The notes under the pieces: model-generated | Told to the model about the DNA's origin: nothing | Databases searched by the model: none | What the model saw: the letters and a program-made list of their open reading frames with translations, nothing else | Position numbers and translations under genes: made by a program | Part shown: one piece after another, positions 10,839-25,137 of the stretch | How the letters are laid out: every line of letters begins with the position of its first letter | Position numbering within the stretch: the first letter of the stretch is position 1 | Assembly: GCF_025118155.1 (NCBI RefSeq) | Contig: NW_026251409.1 | Coordinates: 310,501 to 374,500, forward strand | Reading direction: 5' to 3' | Source: Cokeromyces recurvatus | Taxonomy: Eukaryota > Mucoromycota > Mucoromycetes > Mucorales > Mucoraceae | DNA: 64,000 nt

Positions 10839-13800
10839 GTATTGTGAATTATGTGAACATCCTTTTACATTTTCACCTATTTATCGTGATGACATGCCTG
10901 AAAAAGTACCTTTACATGTTTTATTTTCACAATTAGTTAATCGTTTGACAGCTTTACTTAAAACTTGTTTACGAGGATTAACTGTCATAACAGTTTGGTT
11001 AATCATGCTACCTAACTTTACTCTTTGGACTTGGCGATTTTATTTCTGGAGCGGTGAAAATATTGGATTTAATACACATGTTTCAAATTTACTGTTTAAT
11101 TCAAATGAAACCAATACTATCCTGGATGTTAATACAAATAATACGACAAGCATTTCAACCAACGATAATCTCGGATCTCAATCTTTCTTAGTTCAAACAT
11201 TAAAGTAAATTTATACATATACGCATTTGATTTTTATTTTATTATTCATCTTTTTTTTAATAGAAACTTTTTATCAGATTGTGTTGAAGGACAAATTATT
11301 ACAGCTTTCGTCATTATTATTTTTGTTGCAGCTTATTTGTTCAGAGAATGGGTCTTGCAAAATTTACCTGCTGAACAACCTAATTTACAATTAAACGATG
11401 AAGATTTTAATATTAATCAAAATAATAATAATAATAATCAACAATTATTACAAGAACAAGAAGCCATCGATACTTTGTTGAATGCAATGCAGGTCATAAA
11501 TCCAACTACTGATAATGGGATGCATCATGGTCATCTTGATCCGACACAACGTCAATTAAACCATTTACGGGTTGAACTCGAAAATGAAATGGCAGAATTA
11601 AATAACGATGAAAATCATTATCAACAACGACAGCAACCTAGTGAATGGTCTTCCTCATTGGATAATCGCATTCATCAAGATGATGAGCAATTGTTTGGTG
11701 GTATGGATGGCAATAATCAGGATGTTGCTTCTTCTTCAGCGGAGATGGATACAGAAAATAGATCTTCCTCAAGTCGTACTATTTCTAAACCAACCTTGGA
11801 TTCTATTCATGACGATGATAAAGACTATTTTATTCATAATGATACTGAAAACAAGGAAGAAGAGCAAGAAGAGGATTGGTCTAATAATAATAATAATAAT
11901 GGTGTTGATGATGACGAGATGGATGAACAATGGGAAAATGATGATGATGATGATGAAGATAGCTTACCTGATTTAATTGATAATGATCATAGACGTCTTA
12001 ATAATGATACCATTCGACGAATTCTTCAAGATCATTTGGCAGGTAATGCTAATCTTCATATGAATCAACCTGCTGAACGTCAAAGAGATATGGTGGCTGC
12101 ACTTGAACGAGAATTATTACAGAATCGTCCACGACAGCAACAACCTCAGCCTCGTGATCCTCCAGTAGCTGTAGGCGCAGCTGCTGCTGCCGCTGATGAT
12201 GATAATGAACCACTGGATGTAGGAGATGATATTAATGGTGTTCTTGAAGCTATTGGCATGAGAGGAAATCCATGGATGTTGGTTCAAAACTCTGTCTTAA
12301 TGTCACTCATGATTAGTTTATGTCTTGGTATTGCTGTTTGGATTCCTTATGTTGTAGGGCGCTTAATCATTTTGGTAAGTATATATATATGTATGTGTGT
12401 GTTAATACTATTAATACAGTGTCTAATTCTTCTTACTTCTTATATATATATAGGTTCGACCCATTACATTTATTGAAACACCTATCTATATGATGAGATT
12501 GATTACAGATCCTTTAGTTGACTTTGCATTAGATCACATGTTTCCATTTATTTGGTCCTATATTCAAGATTTTATTCAATTAATAATGCCAAAAAAGATT
12601 CAAGTAGCACTCCAAACAACACAAAAACAGATGATTCAAATGATGGAATCTTCTATATTATTGACTTCTTCTGAATCAAATCAGCCTATTAACATGACCT
12701 TGGATTCAGTACATGATGAAAATAGAATAGTCAACATGGATTGGAGTATAATTCAACAAAAAATAGAAGAATTAAGTTTAACAGCCTTGAAAAGATGGCA
12801 TCAATTTGCTATTGGACAAACAGGATTAGATCGTAGTGTATGCGTGATTGTGGGTTATTTGGTTTTAATTGGATTAGGATCATGGTATTTAACACACGGT
12901 AGAAATAGAGCTCATTTACGTCGTCGTCCAGCTGTAAGAACAACAGCAGAAAAGATTCAGGAAATCATTCATCAACAAGGAATATTCTTAAAGGTCCTTT
13001 TTTTCATTTTGATTGAACTTGTTGTCTTCCCTACTGTGTGTGGATTTTTATTGGATATGTCTACTTTACCTTTGTTTGCAAATGCTACAATTGGGTCACG
13101 TTATGCTTTTCATACAAGGAGCCCTTATTCTTCTTATTTCCTTCATTGGTTTCTAGGCACAGGTGTTTTATTTTATTTCGCTATCTTTATTACCGTCTGT
13201 CGAGAGATTATTCGACCTGGTGTTATGTGGTTTATTCGAGATCCTAATGACCCACAATTTCATCCTGTACAAGAGATGGTAGAACGACCTTTGCCAAACC
13301 TTTTACATAAAATCAGTCAATCAGCTCTTATTTATTCTGTCATACTTGTCTTTGGTGTTGGTACAGTCACGTATACACTTGCTTATACACGTCTTATTTT
13401 CCCACTTTCTTTACCTTTTAATGCACCTTTATCCACATTGGCGATTGATCTGCTGATTATTCAATTCTTATTGCCTCCTTTGTTTAATTTTATTAAACCC
13501 CGTGATTATTCCAAGAGAGCACTTGATATCTGGTGGCACTTTGCAAGCCGTCAGTTACGTTTAACTTCCTTTATGTTTAATGAGCGTAGACCTGAAGAAG
13601 AGGGTCATCATGTTCGACGATCAGTAAAGGCCTGGTTAACGATGGCTAAAGCAGAGATCCCTACTGATGAATTTTCTGAAGTGGCCATTCATGATGATGA
13701 TGATTCACTTCAACAAGATGTTATATTCAGACGAGATGGTATGATGGTACGTGTTCCAAAGTATGATAGTGTACCTGTTGATCCTAAACGTCGTATGATT

Positions 13801-15133
13801 GTGCCTGTTGATCCTGTTACATTTGAGGCTATTGATGAAGAAGAAAGAAGAAGAGGACATCCTGCAGCTGCTGATACTGTGGATGAATCACAAGCCACCA
13901 TTGTTGTTTATATTCCACCTTACTTTAAACAAAGAGTAAGAATTCGAAAAGAATGGTTATATATATACATATAGAATCAAAAGGAGAAATTAATCGATTC
14001 ATTCATTTATTTAGGTTATTATCTTTTTATTATACATGTGGTTTTCTATTTCAGTTTTTGCATGTTCAGTTACAGTTTTGCCATGTAAGTTTAACACATA
14101 GGATGAAAGAAAGAAAAAGACATTAAAACCTATTTCATTAGTGCTTATTGGACGTACTCTTTTCAAATTATATCTTGCCCCTGAATCAAGTGTAAATGAT
14201 TTTTATTCATTTGCTCTTGGTATTTATATTATGGTGGGTATCATTCTTGTTATTCGTTGGATAAGTGTATGGTATACTATGATAAACAGTCATCAATCAA
14301 ACCAAAATGAAATCATGACCTTTATAAAGGAAAAGACAAGCAAGGTAATCATAAGATGTAACTCTATGGATTGAATGAAGCTAATCTATTTTTTTTTTTT
14401 TTTAAAAAAAAAATAGGCTGGTAAATTTATTTATTTGTCAAGTATGTTTGGATTAGTGATACCTCTTTTAATTGGAATTGCTGTTGATTTATTTGTATTT
14501 ATGCCTATTCGTAGCATAAATCCAGAAAGCAGTGATTTAGTTATTGATATTACTCAGGTAAGTTTAAAGGATGAGTTAGAATGAAATAACAAGTATTCAC
14601 ACCTTTCAAATTAGAATTGGTCTTTTGGTGTTGCTTACATGAGTATCATTCATAATATAATTCATGTACTTCCTGCTAATAATAGACTTCGAAGAAAATT
14701 GAACGAGATTATAGGTGAAGGTATTATGCAAGCTGATTTATGGACCCTCACACGTACAATCATTATTCCTGTGATCCTTTCTGCATTACTTGCAATAACT
14801 ATACCTGGTATTATTTCTTGGAGTATACTTCAAACATTGGGTAAAGTCATTTCTTTTTTTTTATTATTATTATATTACTAATAATAATATATACTATACA
14901 TATTAGATTCAAATATGAAAAATGATCCTTTTACTCGAATTACTATTACAAGATACACTTATCCAATTGTATTTGGTCTATTTGTATTTGTCTTGATTGG
15001 TTTAGCCTTGAAGAAACTTTTTAATATTTGGACAGAAACTGTGAGAGATGATACTTATTTAATAGGGAAAAGATTGCATAATTTGCAGACTCATCATGGC
15101 CCTGCATCAACTATAGACAATGCAGCCAATTAA
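10441..15133 (+). CDS. SSM4: ER-membrane RING-CH ubiquitin ligase, Doa10/MARCH6 family
   Basis: E3 ligase of ER-associated degradation. Eleven exons (10441-10456, 10525-10621, 10713-10745, 10839-11204, 11264-12374, 12454-13935, 14015-14084, 14142-14344, 14417-14557, 14615-14840, 14907-15133) give about 1323 residues, matching yeast Doa10 at about 1320. The N-terminal RING-CH finger is complete: [18 protein letters not shown] and CELC fit C-x2-C..C-x-C-x7-H-x2-C..C-x2-C. Many membrane segments follow, as in Doa10. Between about residues 195 and 440 lies a long acidic, Asn/Gln/Asp-rich cytosolic loop with an Ala run. The first exon codes five residues and the RING is split over four small exons. 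All joins keep frame. The symbol follows the yeast name; orthology is inferred from RING type, length and topology. Confidence 0.93.
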
Positions 15134-15562
15134 AATCATGCATAGAAAAAAAAAAAAAGACATGTTGTTATTATTGTTGTTGTACATTTATAATAAACAT
15201 TTATATAAATATGTGTATATAAATGACCTTTCTTTTATAGACACTTTTTTTTTTTTTTTTTTTTTTCAACAAGTACTGCTAAGCAAATAAGAATACGACT
15301 CGTGATATATTTATATATGTATAAGATGACTGTACTCAATAATAATATGAATATTATTAAACTTCCAACAAGTAAAATTTAACGATAAAGTGCTGTTACA
15401 TGTATATGAAATCATTCTATTTATTGTTCACTTGATATACGTGTAACTTGTAAAAGAATATAACCCATGACTACTTTTATATATAATAGATAAATTGTTG
15501 TATCATTATTAACCGTTTATTTTATTTTATTACTACTATTTGTTTATTTTTTTTAAAAAAAA
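15134..15562. other. Intergenic, no gene seen
   Basis: About 430 bp with a 22-nt T run at about 15246, one TACATGTA palindrome near 15398, and a T/A run just before the next start codon. No supported gene. Confidence 0.4.
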
Positions 15563-15652
15563 ATGAGTATAGAATCAGGAGTGAGTATGATGTATCGAAA
15601 ACAAAATCCACTTGTTCTATCTCAGAAGCAGCAGCAGCAACAGCAACAGCAG

Positions 15653-15687
<35 letters not shown>

Positions 15688-16081
15688 TCATCATCATCAA
15701 CAAACCTATTTTCATAAAAATAGATTAAAAGATCAGCAACAACATAATACTAATAATAACTCACTTTTATATAAAAAACAATTAACATGGAACTTTACAT
15801 GGCTTGTGTTTATGAATGAAAAATGGGTTCCATTTGATAGCATAAATCAAATTAAACTTGAACAAACATTAACTGTAGGTGGAACATTTGCTGATATTCA
15901 AGATAGTCATTTTCCAGATGTGAAAAGAGTTCGAGTATTTCCAAAGAATAGTTATCTTAGTTATTTGGGCGTCAAATATAGATTGTCTCGAATAATGCAA
16001 CCAGACGCCTTTTTAGATCATGTGAGCATTGCTGAAACGAGAAAATCAAATAACAGAGTTATGATTTCTTTGTTAGAATAA
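15563..16081 (+). CDS. PolyQ/His protein with a WWE-like domain
   Basis: Intronless ORF of 172 residues. After a short N-terminus come about 17 glutamines, then alternating Gln/His and a His run (residues about 22-47), an Asn/Gln-rich spacer, and a compact conserved-looking domain from about residue 74. That domain has Trp-Asn-Phe-Thr-Trp, KWVPFDSINQIKLEQTL, a Gly-Gly, RVRVFPKNSY and YRLSRIMQ. The spacing of Trp, Trp-x-Pro-Phe, Leu-Glu and the late Arg-rich strand resembles a WWE fold (as in PARPs, RNF146 and the N-part of DDHD lipases), but I cannot show homology. No signal peptide or membrane segment. The ATG follows an A run typical of start contexts here. Function unknown; the protein is probably real because the C-terminal 100 residues are low in repeats. 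Confidence 0.65.
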
Positions 16082-18147
16082 TAAAAATTAATTGAATCAC
16101 AACATCTACTGCTTTACGAAGAAAAAAAAAAAAAAAAGGAAAGAGGGAAACAGCTATTAATACTAAATAATTCACTTGTAAATAGATTATTATTAGCTTC
16201 TTTTACGTACTATCTCATTTCTATCTATTTATTTATTTTTCTTTATATGCGCATTTGAATAATTAAAAAAAAAAAAGCCTCAAGTGCAATTTGAATTAAA
16301 ATATTTACATTGTAATCAAATTACAAGATTGATCTTTACAATGTAAATGTATTTGATCATACCTCATTTCCAATCTCCCCCCTTTTTTTTTCACAGAAGA
16401 AAATGATTGGTCAACTTTTTTTTTTCAATTTTTATAATGACAATCAAGGAATTTAATCTATTAGAATGTATAAAGAAAGTTTTGATTGTATTATCTATAT
16501 AAATAAAGTTTTCATAGACTTCTGATTTTTTTTTACTGCAACTTGACATATTTATTTTCAAAAGCTTATTTTAACTTTTAATGACTACGCGGTCAAAGTC
16601 GTTACAATAGCGTATACGGGGGAAGACTTTTTATTTTATTTTATTTTTTTTGCAAGTACTTGTATAGTGTATATTAAGAGTGTTAGTATAGTTTTTTTTT
16701 TGTTAAGCATTTTAGTGTACACTTTTATACCAATATATTCGTTATAGAGGGGGGGGGAAATCGAACGTAAATCTCCAAAGAGCTTCAATCCCTTTATATA
16801 TTCATATATGCGAAGACCAATCATAAAGCTTACTATATGTTTTGCCGTCTCTCAGTTTTCATTAACAATTATACAACATTAAATTTCAAAAAAAAAATGA
16901 AATAAAATAAAATAAATATTATAGATATGACACTCTAATTCGCAATGGAGGGGGTAGTCTGCTTTGCACCCTCCTCCTCTCTATCATGAATCTATTTATA
17001 GTCTATACTTTTCATGAGCTGCTGTAAACGTATAGATTTAAAGTTTTTTTTTTTTTTAACTAGTCTGTCTTGAAGGATATTTTTGTATATTTAACTAATC
17101 TCTTATCTTTATTCTCTTTTACATTTTGTCTGACAAAGTTATTATTAACACTTCAAATTTTTTTTTTTGTATAACATTACTCTAACCAATGTATACATGT
17201 ATGTTAAAAATCCAACGGATCGATACATAATAGAAGATGGATAATAGTTTATAGACATGTTGATATAGGATTTGCATAGTTTTTACTAAGCAACAAATGT
17301 ATAGTAACCTATTACATAAATTTAATTGGTTGTTTCAAAATGGTCCCATTTTAGGAATCCTATAATAGCTTGAAGCTTCTATTTGATTGGTTTAAAAATA
17401 AGGGGAATCTAACAACAATAACAGTAGCAACGAGAATAACTGGATTTTTTTTTTTTTTTTAAAAAAAAAAGAAAAAATAACTATTGATCTACAACACATA
17501 AGCAATAGCTATTATATAAGTAGTAAATAAACATACATACATAATTATACGAACAACAACGTACAATATAGATGCCATATATGTTTGTACACCATGCTCT
17601 TTTTTAATAAAAAGGAAAAGAAACGTGGCATTTGTTAGTACAACTTTTATAAAATACAAGTAATACTTTTTTTTTTTAAAAAAAAATATGACATAATAAT
17701 AATAAAAAAAAAAGGAAAGAAGATAAATACATTTTATAATTGACTTTTTATAAATACTCATTTATTAATATACTAAATTGCGTCATATATACAATTGAAA
17801 TCCTTTACTAATACGTGTATTTAAAGGGAAAAAAAATACTTTAACTCATATTAAAGAATAAAATAAACGAGTTCTATTTTCAATTTAAAATAGAAACATG
17901 GGGACAATAGTTTAATAAATTTCTATAAATTGTCAACCTATTTTTGATGAGTCCATTCCTAATATAAGAGATTTTTTTTTATTAAAAAAAAAAAAAAAAA
18001 AAAAAAAAGGTAATAAATCAAATTGTTTTCTGTCTTTTCTTTTTTTTTTAATTTTCTTTTTTCTTCACTTTTCTTTTTTTTTTCTTCCAAATAAATATAT
18101 AAATAAATATAAATACATATTTTTTTTTTTAAAAAAAAAAGAGAAAT
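16082..18147. other. 2 kb gene desert
   Basis: AT-rich DNA without a supported ORF. Notable items: a GC-rich 11-mer at 16588-16598 that recurs at 51881; a GC-rich inverted repeat at 16947-16977; several T(n)A(n) blocks (about 17444, 17668, 17970, 18119); and a TACATGTA near 17193. ORFs readable at 17489-17761 and 17959-18210 (minus) are Lys/Phe/Tyr runs from poly-A/T and are not credible. Confidence 0.5.
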
Positions 18148-19147
18148 ATGACAAGTAATATGGACGCCTCTTTTTCTCAAAAAGTAATTGAAAAACCAAA
18201 AAGAAAGCAAGTAAAAAATGCATGCGGTAAATTGAATAAAAATAATGCCTTTTTCTTTTCTTTTCTTACTTTTTTGCTAATTATCATTACACTTAGTGAA
18301 TTGCCAAAAGGCATGCAAAAAATGTGATGATGGTAGACCATGTAAACGTTGTATTAAACTTGGTTTAACTGCAACTTGTAAAGATTCAGATAGAAAGGAA
18401 CGTAAAAAAGGTGTAAAACGTGGACCTTATAAAAAACGTCAAGCCTATTTGAAAGATAAACCAGGTAATGATAATACATATACATTTATATATTTAAAAT
18501 AAAAAAGCACGTTCTTATTTTTTATTATAAATAGTTTACCCTAAATTAAGAGAAATAGATGATAAAGAAAAAGAAGAGAGCAACAACCATTACTGCTGCC
18601 TATTTTATATGAACAACAGCAATCATTATTAAATCTGAATAATGATTCCATTAAAAATCAATCTTCCATATTTAACTCTTCTATCTCAAGACATCAACAA
18701 TCGCCTATTCTAACAACTAATAATTCAATGATTCATTTGGATGAAGCGTCGTCGGATGAAACGTTACACTACTTTACATATGGTCTATTAGACCATCGTC
18801 AGCAAAATATAACTACGGGTTATCATCATCATGATATTATTATACCTCTTCCTTCCTTTGATTCCTCATTAAATGATCCTTCTTCTTTATCACCAATCGA
18901 TTATCACCCGAGTATGACCAATTTACAGCAAAAAGAATCTATTTTACCTTTATATAACAACAACAGTAACAATGATATTCATAATTTGACTACCACTACT
19001 ACGTTTATAAATGAAGAAGAAGAGAATAATATCAATTGGTTAATAGAAAGTAATTCGTTTTCTTCCTCTTCTTCAGCTTCTTCTTTTTCTAATTTTGATT
19101 TGAATTCTACTTTACATAATCATTTTTGGTCTTTTCCACCTTGTTAA
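18148..19147 (+). CDS. Zn2Cys6 binuclear-cluster transcription factor (frame break in exon 3)
   Basis: Fungal GAL4-type regulator. Exon 1 (18148-18226) and exon 2 (18297-18464) join to give the zinc cluster C-x2-C-x6-C-x5-C-x2-C-x8-C (NACVNCQKACKKC, then RPCKRC and a final Cys), followed by the basic stretch KKGVKRGPYKKRQ. Six cysteines and spacing are canonical. The remainder, from about 18581 to 19147, is Gln/Ser/Asn/Asp-rich, activation-domain-like sequence. The obvious acceptor (18534) reads YPKLREIDDKEKEES and then runs into a stop; the good downstream frame is shifted by one base near 18570-18581. Either a weak acceptor at 18578 is used, or one base is missing in a purine run (mutation or assembly error). 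Identity of the DNA-binding domain is sure; the C-terminal model is provisional. Target genes are unknown. Confidence 0.8.
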
Positions 19148-19202
19148 GATAATATGTATGATTTTTTTTTTTTTTTTATGAATTTATAATATGATATGCC
19201 TC

Positions 19203-19233
<31 letters not shown>

Positions 19234-19481
19234 CAAAACAAACTATTATTCTAGAATGTATATATAAACATGTATATGTATTTTTATAGTAACTGTAATA
19301 CCAATATTATGTGTAAAGTAACCTAATTATATAAAAAAAAGGAAATTCTAATAATAACAATAAAAAAAAAATCTCCTATTATTATTTGATATATAAAATA
19401 GTTTATTACAAATTGAAGGGGAATGAGTTTTTTTTTTTTTTTCTATTATATTTCCTTATAAATATACATGTATGTATTATA
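19148..19481. other. Intergenic between convergent genes, no gene seen
   Basis: About 330 bp between the Zn2Cys6 gene and the 3' end of the GH9 gene. It has three long T runs (about 19160, 19204 and 19429) and AT-rich 3'-end-like sequence. Confidence 0.4.
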
Positions 19482-21848
<2,367 letters not shown>

Positions 21849-22591
21849 TTATTTAGTTTTCTTTTGCCCTTCTTTTAATTGATTTAGACGTCGATCATCT
21901 ACTCTCTGTAAAAATGCAACTTTCTCCATATATCCGTCTTTATTTTTATATGTTAATTCATCACGTATTCCTTCTCGTTCTACATATCTTTGCCAATCCA
22001 GTTTACTCTTTTCAAGCGTATTTATTTTTGGCTCTTTAATATTGTATTTCGAAATTAACGAAGATAATTGAGACTGTGGTCTTTGTGGTTTCTTTGATTT
22101 TGATTGGATTTTCAATGTATCTGTATTGTTCACTTGATTGGTGTTTCTATTTTCAAGTTTTGGGGATGATTTATCATTATTCATATCGGCCCAAATAGCG
22201 TCTATTCTTGATTTTTTATTAAGCTGAACGTCTTGTCTAAAAGGGGGAAAATAAAAAAAAGGGTATTAATATACAAATCAAATGTTTATGATTATATACA
22301 TGTATATATGCTTCTATTTTACTTTAATTCTGGTGATAATCCTCTCTTATTGCTTGTTATTGCTGTTGCTGTTTCTTTTTCTCTTTCTTCTTCTTCTTCA
22401 TCATCATCCGTTAATTCTTGATCATCACTATCATTTTCTTTCGAGTAATAATAATAAATATTTATATTAAAAATCAATGAATATATTTTTACATGTTTAT
22501 GAATTTTACCATTAGGAACAAAATCAGAATCTTCTTCAGAATCTTGTTCAGTTTCTTTAAAATTAGTATAAAAATCTTTTAAAATTGACAT
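21849..22591 (-). CDS. SWC5: BCNT/Swc5-like subunit of the SWR1 chromatin remodeler
   Basis: Nuclear protein needed for H2A.Z deposition by SWR1 in yeast. Three exons (22591-22510, 22437-22323, 22236-21849) give about 194 residues. The N-terminal third is very acidic (EDSDFVPN and a Glu/Asp run), as in Swc5 and CFDP1, fitting histone binding. The middle is Lys/Ser/Asn-rich with a possible NLS (QSKSKKPQRPQ) and an IDAIWADMN motif. The C-terminal 70 residues are a BCNT-C domain: KLDWQRYVEREGIRDEL, KDGYMEKVAFLQRVD and RRLNQLKE. The FVPN-ENDSDD join reproduces the usual acidic N-terminus. It shares strand and orientation with the GH9 gene but has its own promoter side next to the OSBP 3' end. The symbol is by domain resemblance. 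Confidence 0.9.
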
Positions 22592-22816
22592 TCTTTGAAA
22601 AAAAATAAAACAAGATAAAATAATATAAAATACGGAAAAAATAATAAATTAACCGTCCCGTCAAAATTATGGAATTTTGTAAAATACTATATTACACTTT
22701 TTTTTTCCTTTTATTACGTATAAATAGATATTTATGTAAAGACTACTATATTAAATCAAAGACTTCTTTTCCCCTATTTGTTGTATGTAATATAAGTGGT
22801 ATTATTGATGATTTGT

Positions 22817-24366
22817 TTACTGAGAAATATGAAGAGAGTGATTGTAGGTCCAAGCGCCAGAATCTAAATGATGTTTAGAATCAATATGCTTCTTTAATTC
22901 ACCATTCTTTTGTTGATATGCATCACCCTTAGAAGCATCGATGTCCTTTTGAAAGGTAAATAATTTTGGTTGCCAACTTTCCTTCTTTTCTTCACGTTCT
23001 TTACGTACTGAACGTTGCCATTCTTCAATCTTTGATTTTTCAGCATTTGCAATTTTATAATTCTTTTCTTGAAGGGCCTTTGTAACTGGGCCCCAAACTC
23101 GATGTGTTTCATATTCACCTTGTTCTTCAATTGGTACTGTCTTACGTTCTGCCATGGGTTCTGCTTCAGCATCAAATAAAAGTTCCTTTTTAGAATCCTT
23201 TTCATTGCTACCTGCCTTTGAATAATAAGACTGATGACTCCAACGACCCGATAAAGTATAACACAATTTGTTCCCTGAATAAAGTGAACCTTTAATATGA
23301 TTGTATTCACCTCCAAACCATGGCTTTGGAACAAATTCAATGATCGCTTTTGTATTATTTGAACCAATAATTGTACATGATCCACCTAACTCAATATAAG
23401 CACCACCTGTTAATACACCCCGAATTAAAAGATCGGGGAAATCAATCATGTACTGTTCATCAAAATTCTTGAGATATAATACAGCTCTGCCAACTTGTTC
23501 AACCTTGATAGAAGTACCTTTAAACTTTGACTTTTGTCCACCTAAGAGAAAAGTTAGCATCAACGACAACGACAACAGCACACACACACACATAAAATAG
23601 AGGCATATCTATATAAATATGTATATATTTCAACTTACTGTGTCCATTTAAAGAAACACCCGCCTTTTCATCTTCAAGATAGAAAGCAGAAATTGGGGGA
23701 TGATGACATACTTGTTCACAAACGCATTTAGCGTCACCCATTTCACAGAAGAATTGTTCACCCAAAATAGGATTATAAGGTTTCTTTTCATATTTACCAC
23801 CTGTACAACGAGAAGCATAACTACCCCATAAAGTAGAAATAAACCAACGACAAATAGCCAAAAGACGTTCTATATAGATATATTATTAGTGTATATTATA
23901 TATCATTTTTTTTTTTTTTACCTTCTGAATTTTTAGCATCATTAATAGCAGTAAAAGTTGAAGGATGATCACCCCAATATGTACTAAAATGCAGCTTATA
24001 ATTAATACTCATCACACACACACACACACACACACATACATATAAATATATGTATATGTCTATTTTATTTTATTTTTTTTTGGGGAAGAATCACTTGATA
24101 CATATATATGTATTTATAGTAAAATGTACTTACCCATATTCTAATAAAGATAGTCCATTTAAAAAAAAGGCAGGACAAGTTAAGGAAGAAAGGTCACCAG
24201 TAAAGCTAATAACGGTTTTCAAAAACTCTTTAAACTCTTTAAATTGTCCTTTATCCGAAGATTCCAAGTTTTTCATTGAGAGTTTATCAACGTCACTAGT
24301 ATTAGGTGTTTCGTCGTCTGATGCTTTACTCTTATTAATCTTGTTATTACTAAAACCTAATGCCAT
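22817..24366 (-). CDS. KES1: Oxysterol-binding protein, short Kes1/Osh4 type
   Basis: Lipid-exchange protein moving sterol and PI4P between membranes. Exons 24366-24134, 23983-23922, 23869-23639 and 23541-22817 give about 416 residues, close to yeast Kes1 (434). It has only the ORD: no PH domain, ankyrin repeats or FFAT motif are visible. Family landmarks are YWGDHPSTF (Glu/Asp variant of the entry loop), RFISTLWG-like RWFISTLWGSY, KPYNPILGEQF, the fingerprint EQVCHHPPISAF, GGSCTIIGSNN and KPWFGGEYNHIKG. In the fingerprint the usual Ser of EQVSHHPP is Cys. The PI4P-contact histidine pair and KPYNP are intact. It lies between the SWC5 gene and a gene desert. Paralogues are common in fungi, so strict orthology to KES1 is not claimed. 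Confidence 0.94.
24009..24040 (+). repeat. (CA)n dinucleotide microsatellite inside an OSBP intron
   Basis: About 12 CA units followed by TA-rich sequence, lying in the first intron of the Kes1-type gene (24133-23984 on the minus strand). Length polymorphism is likely; no effect on coding. Confidence 0.8.
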
Positions 24367-25106
24367 TATATGTGTATTCTATCTATTTGTATGTATCTTT
24401 ATATATATATAACTATATCTATATATATACGTGTATGTGTATGTGTATGAATATGTGTATATGTGTATGCGTATGTGTCTATTTATATATATAAATGTAT
24501 ATATATATGTATATTTGTATTTTTCTTTCTTTCTTTTTTTACAAATAAAAAAAAAAGAAAAAGAACAGAAATAGGAAAGAAAGAAAAAAAAAGCTGTATA
24601 CTGAACAACTGTTTCTTATCGTGTAACAACAATGATGATAAAAAAACAATTGGATATTGAGTTTAAAATTAGTTGCTATGACAAGGTTTTTTTTGGTTTT
24701 TTTTTTTTTTTTTTGTTTTTAGATTTTACATCAAAAAAAAAAAAAAAAAAAAAAAAACTTATTGTGTTAAAATAAAGATAATAAATAGAATTAAAAAATT
24801 TAAATGTTTTTATTATAATAGCCGCCTCCGTCTTTGTTGTTATTGTCTGTATAATAAACAAACAATAAAAAAAAAAAATCGGACATAAATACAGAAAAAA
24901 AATAAACATTGCCTTATGACTGTCTTTTAACCTTTTTTTTTTGTTTTACGTAATAATATTAAAAGCTAATATTATAAGCTAATTTAGTCTAAATGGTATT
25001 ATTAAAGTAGGAGTAGTAGTCATGCTTCCTTTTCCTTTATAAATACATCTTTTTGTTTTTATTCAATAGAAGATTTGACGACAACAACAACAACAACATG
25101 GTTCAC

Positions 25107-25137
<31 letters not shown>

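Noticed and set aside
17489..18210. Minus-strand ORFs rich in Lys, Phe and Tyr
   Set aside because: Encoded by poly-A/T runs; no domain, and they lie in a spacer and over the Zn2Cys6 promoter.
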